From NCBI GenBank assembly GCA_036406615.1, contig DASXAQ010000107.1, positions 1-36,278 on the forward strand: a stretch of DNA of 36,278 bases, given 5' to 3'. A model generated the notes under the pieces. The model did no database searches and was not told where the DNA came from. It saw only the letters and a program-made list of their open reading frames with translations. A program made the translations under genes and the position numbers. Origin of the DNA: DASXAQ01 sp036406615 (GTDB lineage Bacteria; Actinomycetota; UBA4738). Positions 7,508 to 15,931 of the stretch are shown piece by piece; positions within the stretch are counted from its first letter, which is position 1; every line of letters starts with the position of its first letter.

Positions 7508-8895
7508 GCGCGGACGCGAACGCGGCCGCGACGTTCGCCGGCGAGCGTGCCGTCGTCGTCGGCTACGGCGCCAGCGGGCGGGCGTCGCTGCGCGCGCTGC
7601 TCGCGTCGGGCGCCGAGGCGTGGGTCACCGAGAATCGTTCGGCGGCAGAGGTTTCCGCCGATCTCGATCCGTCGGACCCGGTCGATCGAGCGCTGGACGT
7701 CCGCGCGGGCGGGCACCGCCCCGATCACCTGGACGGCGCCACCCTGGTGATCCTGAGCCCCGGCGTGCGGCCGGACGCGCCGGTCGTGGCGTGGGCGCGC
7801 GAACGCCGTCTGCCGATCTGGGGCGAGCTCGAGGTGGGCGCGCGCCTGTGTCGCGTGCCCTACGTCGCGGTGACGGGGACGAACGGGAAGACCACCACGT
7901 CGGAGATGGTGGCCGCCGCCATGCGGGCGTCGGGGCTTTCCGCCCGGGCGTGCGGCAACGTCGGCTACCCGTTCCCGCGCGCGGCCCGGGAGCCCTTCGA
8001 CGCGCTCGTGGTCGAGGCGTCCTCGTTCCAGCTCGCGTTCCAGTCGTCGCTTCGTCCGCGCGTGTCGGTGCTGCTGAACGTCGCGGCCGACCACCTGGAT
8101 TGGCACGGCTCGTTCGCCGCCTACGCCGACGCGAAGGCGCGCGTGTTCGCGGGGCAGGGGGGGGACGACGTCCACGTCGGCAACGCCGGGGACGCGGAGG
8201 CGGCGGCGCTGTCGCGCCGGGCCCCGTGCCAGGTTCGGTGGTTCCGCGGCGCGCCTCCTTCCGACGGCGAGGTCGGCGTCGTCGACGGCGCGGTGGTCGC
8301 GGCCACCGACGGCGGACCGATCGAGGTGGCCCGGCCGCGTTCGCGCGGGCGTGGGTTCCTGGCCGACGCCGCCGCGGCGGCGGTCGCCGCTCTGGGGTTC
8401 GGCCTGCCGCTGGCGGACGTGCGCGACGCGCTGTCGTCCTTCGCACCGCTGCCGCACCGCGGCGAGATCGTCGCCGAGACCGGCGGCGTGGCCTTCGTCG
8501 ACGACTCGAAGGCGACGAACCCGCACGCGACGCTCGAGGCGCTGGACGGCGCGTCCAACGTCGTGCTGATCGCCGGCGGCCTGGCCAAGGGCGTGGACCT
8601 GTCGCCGCTGGCCGCGGGAATCCCGGCGCTCGCCGCGGTGGTCGCCATCGGGCGGGACGCGGCGGCGGTCGAAGCGGTGTTCGACGGCCTGGTCGAGACG
8701 CGGCGCGCCGCGACCATGGATGAGGCCGTGCGTGCGGCGTTCGAGATGGCGCCCCGGGGAGGCAGCGTCCTGCTGGCCCCGGCGTGCGCGAGCCAGGACA
8801 TGTTCCGCGACTACGCGGACCGCGGGGACCGCTTCGCCGAGGCGGCGCGCGGCCTCGCCGCGGCCCGGAACCAGGCGGGATCGAATGCGCACTGA
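7504..8895 (+). CDS. murD: UDP-MurNAc-L-Ala:D-Glu ligase MurD
   Basis: MurD adds D-glutamate to UDP-MurNAc-L-Ala. The 463-residue product starts with a Rossmann-like segment (VVVGYGASGRAS, about 17-28), has the P-loop TGTNGKTT (124-131), E-A-S-S-F-Q-L, N-V-A-A-D-H-L-D-W-H, DDSKATNPHATLEAL and, near the end, PACASQDMFRDYADRGDRF, a strong MurD signature. The helix that normally reads H-N-x-x-N in Mur ligases here reads FLADAAAAAVAA. ATG 7504 overlaps the mraY stop as ATGA. Confidence 0.95.
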   Translation: MSADANAAATFAGERAVVVGYGASGRASLRALLASGAEAWVTENRSAAEVSADLDPSDPVDRALDVRAGGHRPDHLDGATLVILSPGVRPDAPVVAWARERRLPIWGELEVGARLCRVPYVAVTGTNGKTTTSEMVAAAMRASGLSARACGNVGYPFPRAAREPFDALVVEASSFQLAFQSSLRPRVSVLLNVAADHLDWHGSFAAYADAKARVFAGQGGDDVHVGNAGDAEAAALSRRAPCQVRWFRGAPPSDGEVGVVDGAVVAATDGGPIEVARPRSRGRGFLADAAAAAVAALGFGLPLADVRDALSSFAPLPHRGEIVAETGGVAFVDDSKATNPHATLEALDGASNVVLIAGGLAKGVDLSPLAAGIPALAAVVAIGRDAAAVEAVFDGLVETRRAATMDEAVRAAFEMAPRGGSVLLAPACASQDMFRDYADRGDRFAEAARGLAAARNQAGSNAH

Positions 8896-10138
8896 AGCCC
8901 ACCTGACCGTGCCGCGGCTGCGCGTCGTCCGTCCGGACGAGGTGCCACCCGCGGTCGCGCGCGCCCGAGCGGTGCGGTCGCTCCGCCGCTCGGTGACGAT
9001 GCTCACGCTGTCGACGTTCGCCCTCACCGTCGTCGGCGTGGTGATGGTCCTGTCGGCAAGCTCCGTGTCGTCGTTCGCGCAGTACGGGTCGAGCTTCCTG
9101 TTCTTCAAGCGTCAGCTGATCTACGCGGTGATCGGCGCCGTCGTGGCCGTCGCCGCATCGCGCCTGGACTACCGGGCGTGGCGGCGCGCGTGGCCGGCGC
9201 TCACGGCCGTCACCGCGGTCCTGCTGATCCTGGTGCTGCACCCGTCCACGGGTCAGATCGTGGGCGGGTCAGCGCGGTGGATCTCGTTCGGTCCGGTGAC
9301 CCTGCAGCCGTCCGAGCTCGCGAAGTTCACCGTCGTCACCGCCGGGGCGGCGCTGCTCGCGGCGAACTACCGGCACCTGAAGGACCCGGTGCGGCTCGCC
9401 CTTCCGCTGATGGCGGTCGTGGGGCCGCTTGCCCTGCTGATCATGCTGCAGCCGGACCTCGGCACCACGATGGTCGTGGTCGCGATCGTCCTGGTCCTGC
9501 TGTTCGTGGTCGGCGTCCGCCTCCGGCTGCTGGTCTCAACCTGCATGGTCGGGCTGATCGCGGGCATGGGCCTGATCCTGTCCGCCGGCTACCGGCGCAC
9601 GCGGTTCCTGTCGTTCCTGCATCCGTGGGCGGACCCGCGCAACTCCGGCTACCAGATCGTGCAGTCGCTGATCGCACTCGGCTCGGGCCACTGGGTCGGC
9701 GTCGGCCTCGGCGCCAGCCGGCAGAAGTGGATGTTCGTGCCGAACGCCCACACGGACTTCATCTTCTCGATCCTCGGAGAGGAGACGGGGCTGATCGGCG
9801 AGCTGATCGTCATCGCGCTGTTCGGCGCGTTCATCTACGCCGGCATCCGCATCGCGATCCGCGCGCCCGACACGTTCGGCCGTCTCCTGGCGGCCGGAAT
9901 CGTCGGCTGGCTGTCGTTCCAGGCGATCGTGAACATGGGGGCGGTGACCGGGCTGCTGCCGATCACCGGCATCCCGCTGCCGTTCATGTCCTACGGCGGG
10001 TCGTCGCTCATCGTGTCGCTGGTGGCCGTCGGCGTGCTGCACGCCATCGGGCGCGCCGGCCTGGCCGATCTCGGCGCCGGACGCATCCGAAGCGGCGGCG
10101 GCCGTCGGGCGGCCGCCCCGGTTTCCTCGAACGCATGA
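8885..10138 (+). CDS. ftsW: Septal peptidoglycan glycosyltransferase FtsW (SEDS family)
   Basis: FtsW polymerises lipid II at the septum together with FtsI. The 417-residue polytopic product has a basic N-terminal tail, about ten membrane helices, GSARWISFGPVTLQPSELAK (about 128-147), the Q-P-D-L-G-T motif (189-194), and FVPNAHTDFIF, in which D291 aligns with the catalytic aspartate of FtsW/RodA. GIPLPFMSYGGSS lies near the end. ATG 8885 overlaps the murD stop by 11 bases; its ribosome site is weak (GGCGGG). Placement among mur and fts genes favours FtsW over RodA. Confidence 0.93.
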   Translation: MRTEAHLTVPRLRVVRPDEVPPAVARARAVRSLRRSVTMLTLSTFALTVVGVVMVLSASSVSSFAQYGSSFLFFKRQLIYAVIGAVVAVAASRLDYRAWRRAWPALTAVTAVLLILVLHPSTGQIVGGSARWISFGPVTLQPSELAKFTVVTAGAALLAANYRHLKDPVRLALPLMAVVGPLALLIMLQPDLGTTMVVVAIVLVLLFVVGVRLRLLVSTCMVGLIAGMGLILSAGYRRTRFLSFLHPWADPRNSGYQIVQSLIALGSGHWVGVGLGASRQKWMFVPNAHTDFIFSILGEETGLIGELIVIALFGAFIYAGIRIAIRAPDTFGRLLAAGIVGWLSFQAIVNMGAVTGLLPITGIPLPFMSYGGSSLIVSLVAVGVLHAIGRAGLADLGAGRIRSGGGRRAAAPVSSNA

Positions 10139-10151
10139 CGGGCGGACGGCG

Positions 10152-11258
10152 ATGCGGGCGCTGATCGCGGGCGGGGGCACGGCAGGGCACGTCTACCCCG
10201 GGCTGGCCCTGGCGGCGGCGCTGTCGGCCCGCGGCCACGAGGTCTCCTTCCTCGGGACGGCCGACGGGCTCGAGGCGCGGCTGGTGCCCGAGGCCGGATA
10301 CGAGCTGGCGTCGGTGCCCGCGCGGCCGTTCGTGCGCGAGGTCTCGGTTCAGGCCCTGCGCGGGCCGGCGACCGCGGTGTCGGCGGCGCGCACGGCGCGG
10401 CCGTTGGTCCGCGGCGCCGGGGTGCTCGTCGGCATGGGCGGCTACGCGAGCGTCTCCGCGGTGATGGCCGCGAGGCGCGAACGCGTGCCGGTGGTGCTGC
10501 ACGAGCAGAACACGATCCCGGGCCTGGCCAACCGGATCCTGTCGCGGGTCGCCGCGGCCGTCGCGGTCGGGTTCGCCGAGGCCGAACGCCGGTTCCCTCG
10601 CGGGGCCCGGGTGGTCGTGACCGGCAACCCGGTGCGCGAGGCGGTGCTGCTCGTGCGAACGGAGCGCGACGCCCTGGCCGAGGCGGCGCGCGAGCGCTTC
10701 GAGCTCGAAGCCGGCCGAAAGACGGTCGTCGTCTTCGGCGGAAGCCTCGGCGCCCTGCACGTCGACCGAGCGGCGGTCGGAGCCTGTGGGCTGTTGGCCT
10801 CCCGGGCCGACCTGCAGGTGCTGCTGATCACCGGGCCGCCGCACTTCGAGGCGATCCGGGACGACCTGTACGCGCGGGGTCGCGACGGCCTGCTGGTCCG
10901 CGCCGAGCCGTTCGTCGACCGGATGGAGCTCGCGTACGCGCTGGCCGACGTCGTCGTCGCACGCGCCGGGGCGGGGTCGGTCGCGGAGATCGCCGCCTGT
11001 GGGCTCCCGTCGCTGCTGATCCCGTACCCTCACGCGGTGGCGGGGGAGCAGGACGCGAACGCGCGGGCGCTGCAGCGCGCGGGCGGCGCGAGCGTGTTGC
11101 TCGACGACCAGCTGACGACGGAGTCGCTGGCGACCCGCATCGAGAGCCTGATCGACCACCCCGAGCGGCTCGCCGCCATGGCCGAGCGGTCTTCCGCGTT
11201 CGGCAGGCCCGATGCGACCGAGCGGCTGGCGGACCTGGTGGAGGAGGTGGCGCGGTGA
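10152..11258 (+). CDS. murG: Lipid II synthase MurG
   Basis: MurG adds GlcNAc to lipid I, giving lipid II. The 368-residue GT-B fold protein opens with the signature I-A-G-G-G-T-A-G-H-V-Y-P-G (4-16), has G-M-G-G-Y-A-S, HEQN, the inter-domain G-G-S-L-G-A and the C-terminal UDP-GlcNAc site RAGAGSVAEIAACGLPSLLI followed by PYPHAVAGEQDANA. It starts 13 bases after ftsW, one of the few dcw junctions here without overlap, and its stop overlaps the murC GTG. Confidence 0.96.
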   Translation: MRALIAGGGTAGHVYPGLALAAALSARGHEVSFLGTADGLEARLVPEAGYELASVPARPFVREVSVQALRGPATAVSAARTARPLVRGAGVLVGMGGYASVSAVMAARRERVPVVLHEQNTIPGLANRILSRVAAAVAVGFAEAERRFPRGARVVVTGNPVREAVLLVRTERDALAEAARERFELEAGRKTVVVFGGSLGALHVDRAAVGACGLLASRADLQVLLITGPPHFEAIRDDLYARGRDGLLVRAEPFVDRMELAYALADVVVARAGAGSVAEIAACGLPSLLIPYPHAVAGEQDANARALQRAGGASVLLDDQLTTESLATRIESLIDHPERLAAMAERSSAFGRPDATERLADLVEEVAR

Positions 11259-12706
11259 GCGGGCTGCCGGCGTTCGAGCCGAAGCCCGGGTCGATCCCGA
11301 CGCTGCCCGTGCCGGACGCATCGGCGTGGCGGCGGCTGCACCTCGTCGGGATCGGCGGCGCGGGCATGCGCTCGATCGCGCGATTCCTGCTGGACAGCGG
11401 GATCGAGGTCACCGGGTCCGACCTGAAGGACTCCCCGGCGCTCGATGGGCTGCGCGCCGCGGGCGCCGCCGTGCACGTTGGCCACCAGGCGGGCAACCTC
11501 GGCCGCCCCGACGCGGTCGTCGTGTCGTCGGCGGTCCCGCCGGCGAACCCGGAGGTGCGCGCCGCCGCCGACGCCGGGATCCCGGTGCTGGCGCGCGCTC
11601 AGGTCCTGGCGGCGCTGATGCGCGGCACCCGCAGCGTCGCCGTGGCCGGCACGCACGGCAAGACCACGACCACGTCGATGATCGCGGTGGTCCTGGGCCG
11701 CGCCGGCCTCTCACCGAGCTTCGTCATCGGCGGCGAGCTGAACGAGATCGGCTCGGGTGCCGAGTGCGGGACGGGCGACGTGTTCGTCGCCGAGGCCGAC
11801 GAGAGCGACGGGACCTTCCTGCTCCTCGAGCCGGGGGTCGGCGTCGTGACGAACGTGGAGGAGGACCACCTCACCTTCTATGCCGACCGCGAGGACATCG
11901 AGCGGGCGTTCGCCTCGTTCGCCCGTCGGTGCGGCCGGCTGATCGCCTGCTGGGACGACGCGGGCGTGCGCCGGTTCCTCGAGGGCTCGGGGATCGAACC
12001 CGTCACGTACGGGACGGGCCCGGAGGTCGACTTGAGGTTGAGAGTCGAGGAACTCGAGCCCTATCGAGCCCGGGGCGTGGTCGAGGTCGAGGGTCGAGAG
12101 ATCTCCCTTGACCTTGCGGTGCCGGGTGAGCACAACCTCCTGAACGCCTGCGCGGCGGTGGCGGCCGCGGGCTGCCTGGGCGTGGCGGCCGAGGACGCCG
12201 CCGCGGCCCTGTCGTCGTTCGCGGGCGTTCGCCGCCGGTTCGAACGCCGTGGCGAGGCCGGGGGCGCGACGTTCGTCGACGACTACTCGCACCACCCCAC
12301 CGAGATCTCGGCCGCGCTGTCGGTGGCCCGTGGCGTGGGCGGGCGCGTCGTCGCGGTCTGCCAGCCGCTGCGCTACTCCCGGACGCAGTCGATGTGGCGC
12401 GCGCTGGGGGAGAGCCTCGCCGCGGCGGACGTGGCCGTGGTGACCGACCCGTACGCCGCGTCCGAACAGCCCATCCCCGGGGTGACCGGGAAGCTGATCG
12501 TCGACGCCTTCGCGGAATCCGCCCCGGGGCGGCGCGTGATCTACCTGCGGCACCTGGCGGAGGTCGCGCCGGTCGTGGCCGGCCTGGTCCGCGCCGGCGA
12601 TCTGGTGATCACGATCGGCGGGGGCGGCGACGCTCCCATGATCGGCGAGGAGGTCATGGAGCTGCTCCGCGAACGCGAAGAGGCCGCACGGGAGGCGGTG
12701 GGATGA
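11255..12706 (+). CDS. murC: UDP-MurNAc:L-alanine ligase MurC
   Basis: MurC adds the first amino acid, L-alanine, to UDP-MurNAc. The 483-residue product has HLVGIGGAGMRSIARFL (about 29-45), the P-loop AGTHGKTT (131-138), EADESDGTFLLL, N-V-E-E-D-H-L, the intact G-E-H-N-L-L-N helix and DDYSHHPTEI. QPLRYSRT replaces the more usual QPHRYSRT. GTG 11255 is supported by GAGGAGG at 11241-11247, eight bases upstream, and by the GTGA overlap with murG. MurC lies after murG and before murB and ftsQ, the usual actinobacterial order. Confidence 0.96.
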   Translation: MSGLPAFEPKPGSIPTLPVPDASAWRRLHLVGIGGAGMRSIARFLLDSGIEVTGSDLKDSPALDGLRAAGAAVHVGHQAGNLGRPDAVVVSSAVPPANPEVRAAADAGIPVLARAQVLAALMRGTRSVAVAGTHGKTTTTSMIAVVLGRAGLSPSFVIGGELNEIGSGAECGTGDVFVAEADESDGTFLLLEPGVGVVTNVEEDHLTFYADREDIERAFASFARRCGRLIACWDDAGVRRFLEGSGIEPVTYGTGPEVDLRLRVEELEPYRARGVVEVEGREISLDLAVPGEHNLLNACAAVAAAGCLGVAAEDAAAALSSFAGVRRRFERRGEAGGATFVDDYSHHPTEISAALSVARGVGGRVVAVCQPLRYSRTQSMWRALGESLAAADVAVVTDPYAASEQPIPGVTGKLIVDAFAESAPGRRVIYLRHLAEVAPVVAGLVRAGDLVITIGGGGDAPMIGEEVMELLREREEAAREAVG

Positions 12707-13638
12707 GCGACGCCGTGGATCTCGGACGGGCCGAGCGCATCTTGCGGGCGGCCGGAGCGCCGGTGCGAACGCAGTACCCGATGGCGCCGCTCACGAGCTT
12801 TCGGATCGGTGGGCCGGCGGCGCTGTTCGTCGAGGCCGAATCCGACGCCGACCTCACCGCGGCCGCGGAAGCGGTGCGCGCCAGCGGGATCGACTGGGTG
12901 GTCGTCGGCAAGGGTTCGAACGTGCTGGTGTCCGACCGCGGCTTCCCGGGCCTGGTCCTGCGCCTGGGCCGGGGCTTCCGGTGGACCGCCCGCGAGGGCA
13001 CGCGGCTGCGGGCGGGCGGCGCGATGCCGCTGCCGGCGCTGGCGGGGGTCGCGCTGTCCCACGACCTTGCCGGCCTCGAGTTCGGCGTGGCGATCCCCGC
13101 GTCCCTCGGCGGCGCCGTTCGGATGAACGCCGGCGCGCACGGACGCTCGATGCAGGACGCGCTGGCGTCCGTCGAGCTGTTCTCGCTCACCGATGCCGCG
13201 CGGGCGTCCCTGCCGGCGTCGAGCGCCGGCTTCGACTACCGGCGATCGACCCTGCCGGAGGGAAGCCTGGTCGTCGGCGCGGTCCTGGCCCTGTCCCGCG
13301 GAAACCGGGCGGCGATCCGGGCCGAGATGGAATCCGCCCGCGCGTGGCGGCGGGCCACCCAGCCGCTTGCCGAGCCCAACTGCGGCAGCGTCTTCAAGAA
13401 CCCGCCGGACGACCATGCCGCCCGCCTGGTCGAGGCCGCCGGCGCCAAGGGGATGGCCGTGGGCGGGGCGAGCGTGTCGACGAAGCACGCCAACTTCATC
13501 GTGGCCGGCCCGGGCGCGACGGCGGCCGACGTGCGGGCGTTGATCCGAGCGGTGCGCGAGCGCGTCGAGGCGCGCTTCGGCGTCGCCCTGCAGCTGGAGG
13601 TGCAGCTTGTCGGAGACGACGATCTCGAGTCCGTCTGA
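12703..13638 (+). CDS. murB: UDP-N-acetylenolpyruvoylglucosamine reductase MurB
   Basis: MurB is the FAD- and NADPH-dependent reductase that makes UDP-MurNAc. The 311-residue product has TSFRIGGPAALFVEA, the FAD-binding VVGKGSNVLVSD, the substrate-site stretch IPASLGGAVRMNAGAHG, F-D-Y-R-R-S and EPNCGSVFKNP, whose serine is the expected proton donor. In the second stretch P-A-S-L replaces the common P-G-T-V. ATG 12703 overlaps the murC stop as ATGA after GGGAGG near 12690. The 3' end overlaps ftsQ by 32 bases. Confidence 0.95.
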   Translation: MSDAVDLGRAERILRAAGAPVRTQYPMAPLTSFRIGGPAALFVEAESDADLTAAAEAVRASGIDWVVVGKGSNVLVSDRGFPGLVLRLGRGFRWTAREGTRLRAGGAMPLPALAGVALSHDLAGLEFGVAIPASLGGAVRMNAGAHGRSMQDALASVELFSLTDAARASLPASSAGFDYRRSTLPEGSLVVGAVLALSRGNRAAIRAEMESARAWRRATQPLAEPNCGSVFKNPPDDHAARLVEAAGAKGMAVGGASVSTKHANFIVAGPGATAADVRALIRAVRERVEARFGVALQLEVQLVGDDDLESV

Positions 13639-14452
13639 GGCCGGGGCCGGGACGGTGGTGATCGCCGACCGCGTGGGTCGCGCTGTCCGAGCCGGGCGGG
13701 CCGAGCCGCTGTCGCTCGTGCCCGCCGCGCCGACGCTTCGCCAGCGGGCCCTGCTCGTGCTGCTGGCCGTGGTCGTGCTCGGGTCGCTTGCCTGGTGGGT
13801 CTCGAAGTCGCCGGTGTTCGAGTTGAAGGACGTCCACGTCCGCGGCGCCGCCCACTTCTCGACCGCCCAGATCGAACGCATGGCCGGGCTGTCCGACCAC
13901 ACGAACGTCCTGTGGCTGTCGGCGTCCGGCGTGCAGCGGCGCCTGGAGCGTTCGCCGTGGATCCTCAGCGCGACGGCCTCCCGGTCGCTGCCGGCCGGGG
14001 TGACCATCACGGTGGTCGAGCGCGCGCCCGCCGCCACGATCGAGGTCGGCGGCCGGTCCTACCTGATCTCGGGAGACGGCGTGGTGCTCGCGCCGGCGGG
14101 GCGGCGGACGTCGCTCCCACAGGCCGAGGTGCAGGCGCGGTCGGTCGAGCCGGGCACCCGGCTGTCTCCGGTGCCGGCGACCGTGGCGGCGGTGGCCTCG
14201 CTGCCGGCGTCGCTCCGACACCGGGCCGCGCTCGCGTGGCTGGACGAACGCGGGTCCGTCCAGCTGTCGCTGCGCGGCGGGCCGACCGTCGACTTCGGCG
14301 ACGCGACCGAGGGACGGCAGAAGGCGCTGGTGCTGCAGTCCCTCCTGAAGTGGTCGCAGCGCCACGGCGTGCATCCGTCTGTCGTCGACGTCTCGGCACC
14401 GGATGCTCCTGCGTTGCTGGCACAGGGAACCGTCCAGGGGACGGGCACCTGA
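13607..14452 (+). CDS. ftsQ: Cell division protein FtsQ (POTRA domain)
   Basis: FtsQ (DivIB in Firmicutes) is the bitopic scaffold that recruits FtsL and FtsB-like partners. The 281-residue product has a cytoplasmic tail, one helix (about 46-63), then the POTRA domain beginning SPVFELKDVHVRGAAHFS with N-V-L-W-L, and the FtsQ beta domain (V-E-R-A-P-A-A through D-G-V-V-L). The TTG start at 13607 is supported by GGAGG at 13596-13600, six bases upstream, and lies 32 bases inside murB. A GTG at about 13652 is possible but has a poorer ribosome site. Confidence 0.88.
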   Translation: MSETTISSPSEAGAGTVVIADRVGRAVRAGRAEPLSLVPAAPTLRQRALLVLLAVVVLGSLAWWVSKSPVFELKDVHVRGAAHFSTAQIERMAGLSDHTNVLWLSASGVQRRLERSPWILSATASRSLPAGVTITVVERAPAATIEVGGRSYLISGDGVVLAPAGRRTSLPQAEVQARSVEPGTRLSPVPATVAAVASLPASLRHRAALAWLDERGSVQLSLRGGPTVDFGDATEGRQKALVLQSLLKWSQRHGVHPSVVDVSAPDAPALLAQGTVQGTGT

Positions 14453-14499
14453 TCCCAACCGGCAGCGTTGCCTCACTGTGCAGTGCCTGTGGAAAAGAG

Positions 14500-14528
14500 T
14501 TGACCGAATTGCACGGACGTTGTAGTCT
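14500..14528 (+). promoter_or_regulatory. Sigma-70-type promoter for ftsZ
   Basis: TTGACC (14500-14505) and TAGTCT (14523-14528) are separated by exactly 17 bases, a near-consensus housekeeping promoter. Transcription would start near 14535, leaving a leader of about 140 bases before ftsZ. A weaker second candidate is TTTACA (14548-14553) and TAGATC (14571-14576), also 17 bases apart. Confidence 0.65.
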
Positions 14529-14537
14529 CCGGGACTT

Positions 14538-14566
14538 GTAGGTTAGGTTTACATAACACTAACCTT
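14538..14566 (+). promoter_or_regulatory. AT-rich dyad resembling a DtxR/IdeR box in the ftsZ leader
   Basis: AGGTTAG (14540-14546) and CTAACCT (14559-14565) are perfect inverted repeats around a 12-base spacer, and GTT/AAC inside the spacer extends the dyad apart from one unpaired A. The 19 bases at 14538-14556 match 15 of 19 positions of the DtxR/IdeR consensus TTAGGTTAGGCTAACCTAA. It lies just downstream of the predicted start site, where a bound repressor would block transcription. An RNA hairpin is the alternative. Confidence 0.45.
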
Positions 14567-14644
14567 CAAGTAGATCGTAAGGGTCGTGATTGGGTTCGTC
14601 GGGAGGGGTTGGACCCACAGGCAGCGGCACTTTCCCCAGGTAGA

Positions 14645-14664
14645 GCCTCGGCTCGAGTCGAGGC
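14645..14664 (+). repeat. Small hairpin upstream of the ftsZ ribosome site
   Basis: GCCTCG (14645-14650) and CGAGGC (14659-14664) form a six-base stem around GCTCGAGT, ending directly before the strong ribosome site GGAGGAG at 14665-14671, five bases from the ftsZ ATG. It could affect ribosome access, but a short GC stem is easily found by chance here. Confidence 0.35.
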
Positions 14665-14676
14665 GGAGGAGCGACG

Positions 14677-15801
14677 ATGCAGTCTCCACAGAACTACCTC
14701 GCCGTGATCAAGGTGGTGGGTATCGGCGGCGGCGGCGTTAACGCCGTCAACCGGATGATCGAACAGGGACTGAAGGGCGTCGAGTTCATCGGGATGAACA
14801 CCGACGCGCAGGCATTGCTGATGTCCGAGGCCGACGTGAAGCTCGACATCGGCCGTGAGACCACCCGCGGACTCGGCGCGGGATCCAATCCCGAGGTCGG
14901 CCGCCGGGCGGCCGAGGAGCACCGCACGGAGATCGAGGAGATCCTGAAGGGCTCCGACATGGTCTTCATCACCGCCGGCGAGGGCGGCGGGACCGGAACC
15001 GGCGGCGCCCCCATCGTGGCCGACATCGCCAAGAACCAGGGGGCGCTCACCATCGGCGTGGTCACGCGGCCCTTCTCCTTCGAAGGACGCAAGCGCGCGC
15101 TCCAGGCGGACATGGGCATCTCCGAGCTGAAGCAGGCCGTGGACACCCTGATCGTCGTCCCCAACGACCGGCTCCTCCAGGTGTCCGACGCCGCCACGCC
15201 GGTGATCGACGCCTTCCGGATGGCCGACCAGGTCCTGTACCAGGGCGTGGACGGCATTACGTCGCTGATCATGACCCCCGGCCTCATCAACCTGGACTTC
15301 GCCGACGTCAAGGCCGTGATGACGGGGGCGGGCTCGGCGCTGATGGGCATCGGGCACGGCGCCGGCGAGGGCCGGGCCGAAGAGGCGGCCAAGGCGGCCA
15401 TCTCCTCGCCGCTGCTGGAGGCCTCGATCGAAGGCGCGAAGGGTGTGCTGCTGTCGATCGCGGGGCCGTCCGACCTCGCGCTGCACGAGGTGAACCGCGC
15501 GGCGGAGACCATCACGAAGGTCGCCCACCCGGACGCGAACATCATCTTCGGCGCCGTCATCGACGACGTCCTCGGCGACGAGGTTCGCGTGACGGTCATC
15601 GCGGCCGGGTTCGACAAGATCGGCCTGAACGGCCGCGGCCGCATCGCCAAGGTGATCGAGCAGGAGGCTCCCGGCGAGCGCGTCGCGGTGCCGTCCCTGC
15701 TGGAGGACGAAGACGAGGACGAGATGTTCCGGCCCGCACCGGCGACGGTGGTCGTCGACGCCGAAGAGGACCTGGACATCCCCGACTTCCTGAAGAGCTA
15801 G
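14677..15801 (+). CDS. ftsZ: Cell division GTPase FtsZ
   Basis: FtsZ is the tubulin homologue that forms the Z-ring. The 374-residue product shows the nucleotide-binding start VVGIGGGGVNAVNRMI (about 13-28), G-M-N-T-D, the tubulin signature GGGTGTG (103-109), the synergy-loop region with N-L-D-F-A-D, and the conserved C-terminal peptide D-I-P-D-F-L-K-S that binds SepF and other partners. The linker before it is short and acidic. ATG 14677 follows GGAGGAG by five bases. It has its own promoter and a strong terminator, so it can be expressed separately from the dcw operon. Confidence 0.98.
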   Translation: MQSPQNYLAVIKVVGIGGGGVNAVNRMIEQGLKGVEFIGMNTDAQALLMSEADVKLDIGRETTRGLGAGSNPEVGRRAAEEHRTEIEEILKGSDMVFITAGEGGGTGTGGAPIVADIAKNQGALTIGVVTRPFSFEGRKRALQADMGISELKQAVDTLIVVPNDRLLQVSDAATPVIDAFRMADQVLYQGVDGITSLIMTPGLINLDFADVKAVMTGAGSALMGIGHGAGEGRAEEAAKAAISSPLLEASIEGAKGVLLSIAGPSDLALHEVNRAAETITKVAHPDANIIFGAVIDDVLGDEVRVTVIAAGFDKIGLNGRGRIAKVIEQEAPGERVAVPSLLEDEDEDEMFRPAPATVVVDAEEDLDIPDFLKS

Positions 15802-15828
15802 CGGCGCGCACGGCCCGCCGCCCGGTCC

Positions 15829-15897
15829 GGGAGGCGGGAGGACGACGCGAGGCGCCCTTCCCCCGCCTCGGGAGTCCTCCCGCCTCCTGTTCGTTCT
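15829..15897 (+). terminator. Strong two-stage terminator after ftsZ
   Basis: GGAGGCGGGAGGAC (15830-15843) pairs perfectly with GTCCTCCCGCCTCC (15874-15887); inside, CGAGGCG (15848-15854) pairs with CGCCTCG (15864-15870). A T-rich tail (TGTTCGTTCT) follows. The position, 28 bases after the ftsZ stop and before a separate pgeF promoter, fits an intrinsic terminator. Confidence 0.85.
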
Positions 15898-15916
15898 GCG
15901 GCCGATGCCCCTCGGG

Positions 15917-15931
15917 TAGGGTCGAGGCATG
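15917..15931 (+). promoter_or_regulatory. Leaderless-type -10 element for pgeF
   Basis: TAGGGT (15917-15922) is followed by six bases and then ATG 15929. A -10 hexamer this close puts the transcription start at or next to the start codon, and no ribosome site is present. The same spacing occurs before the methyltransferase (23045) and dnaE (28331). Confidence 0.5.
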
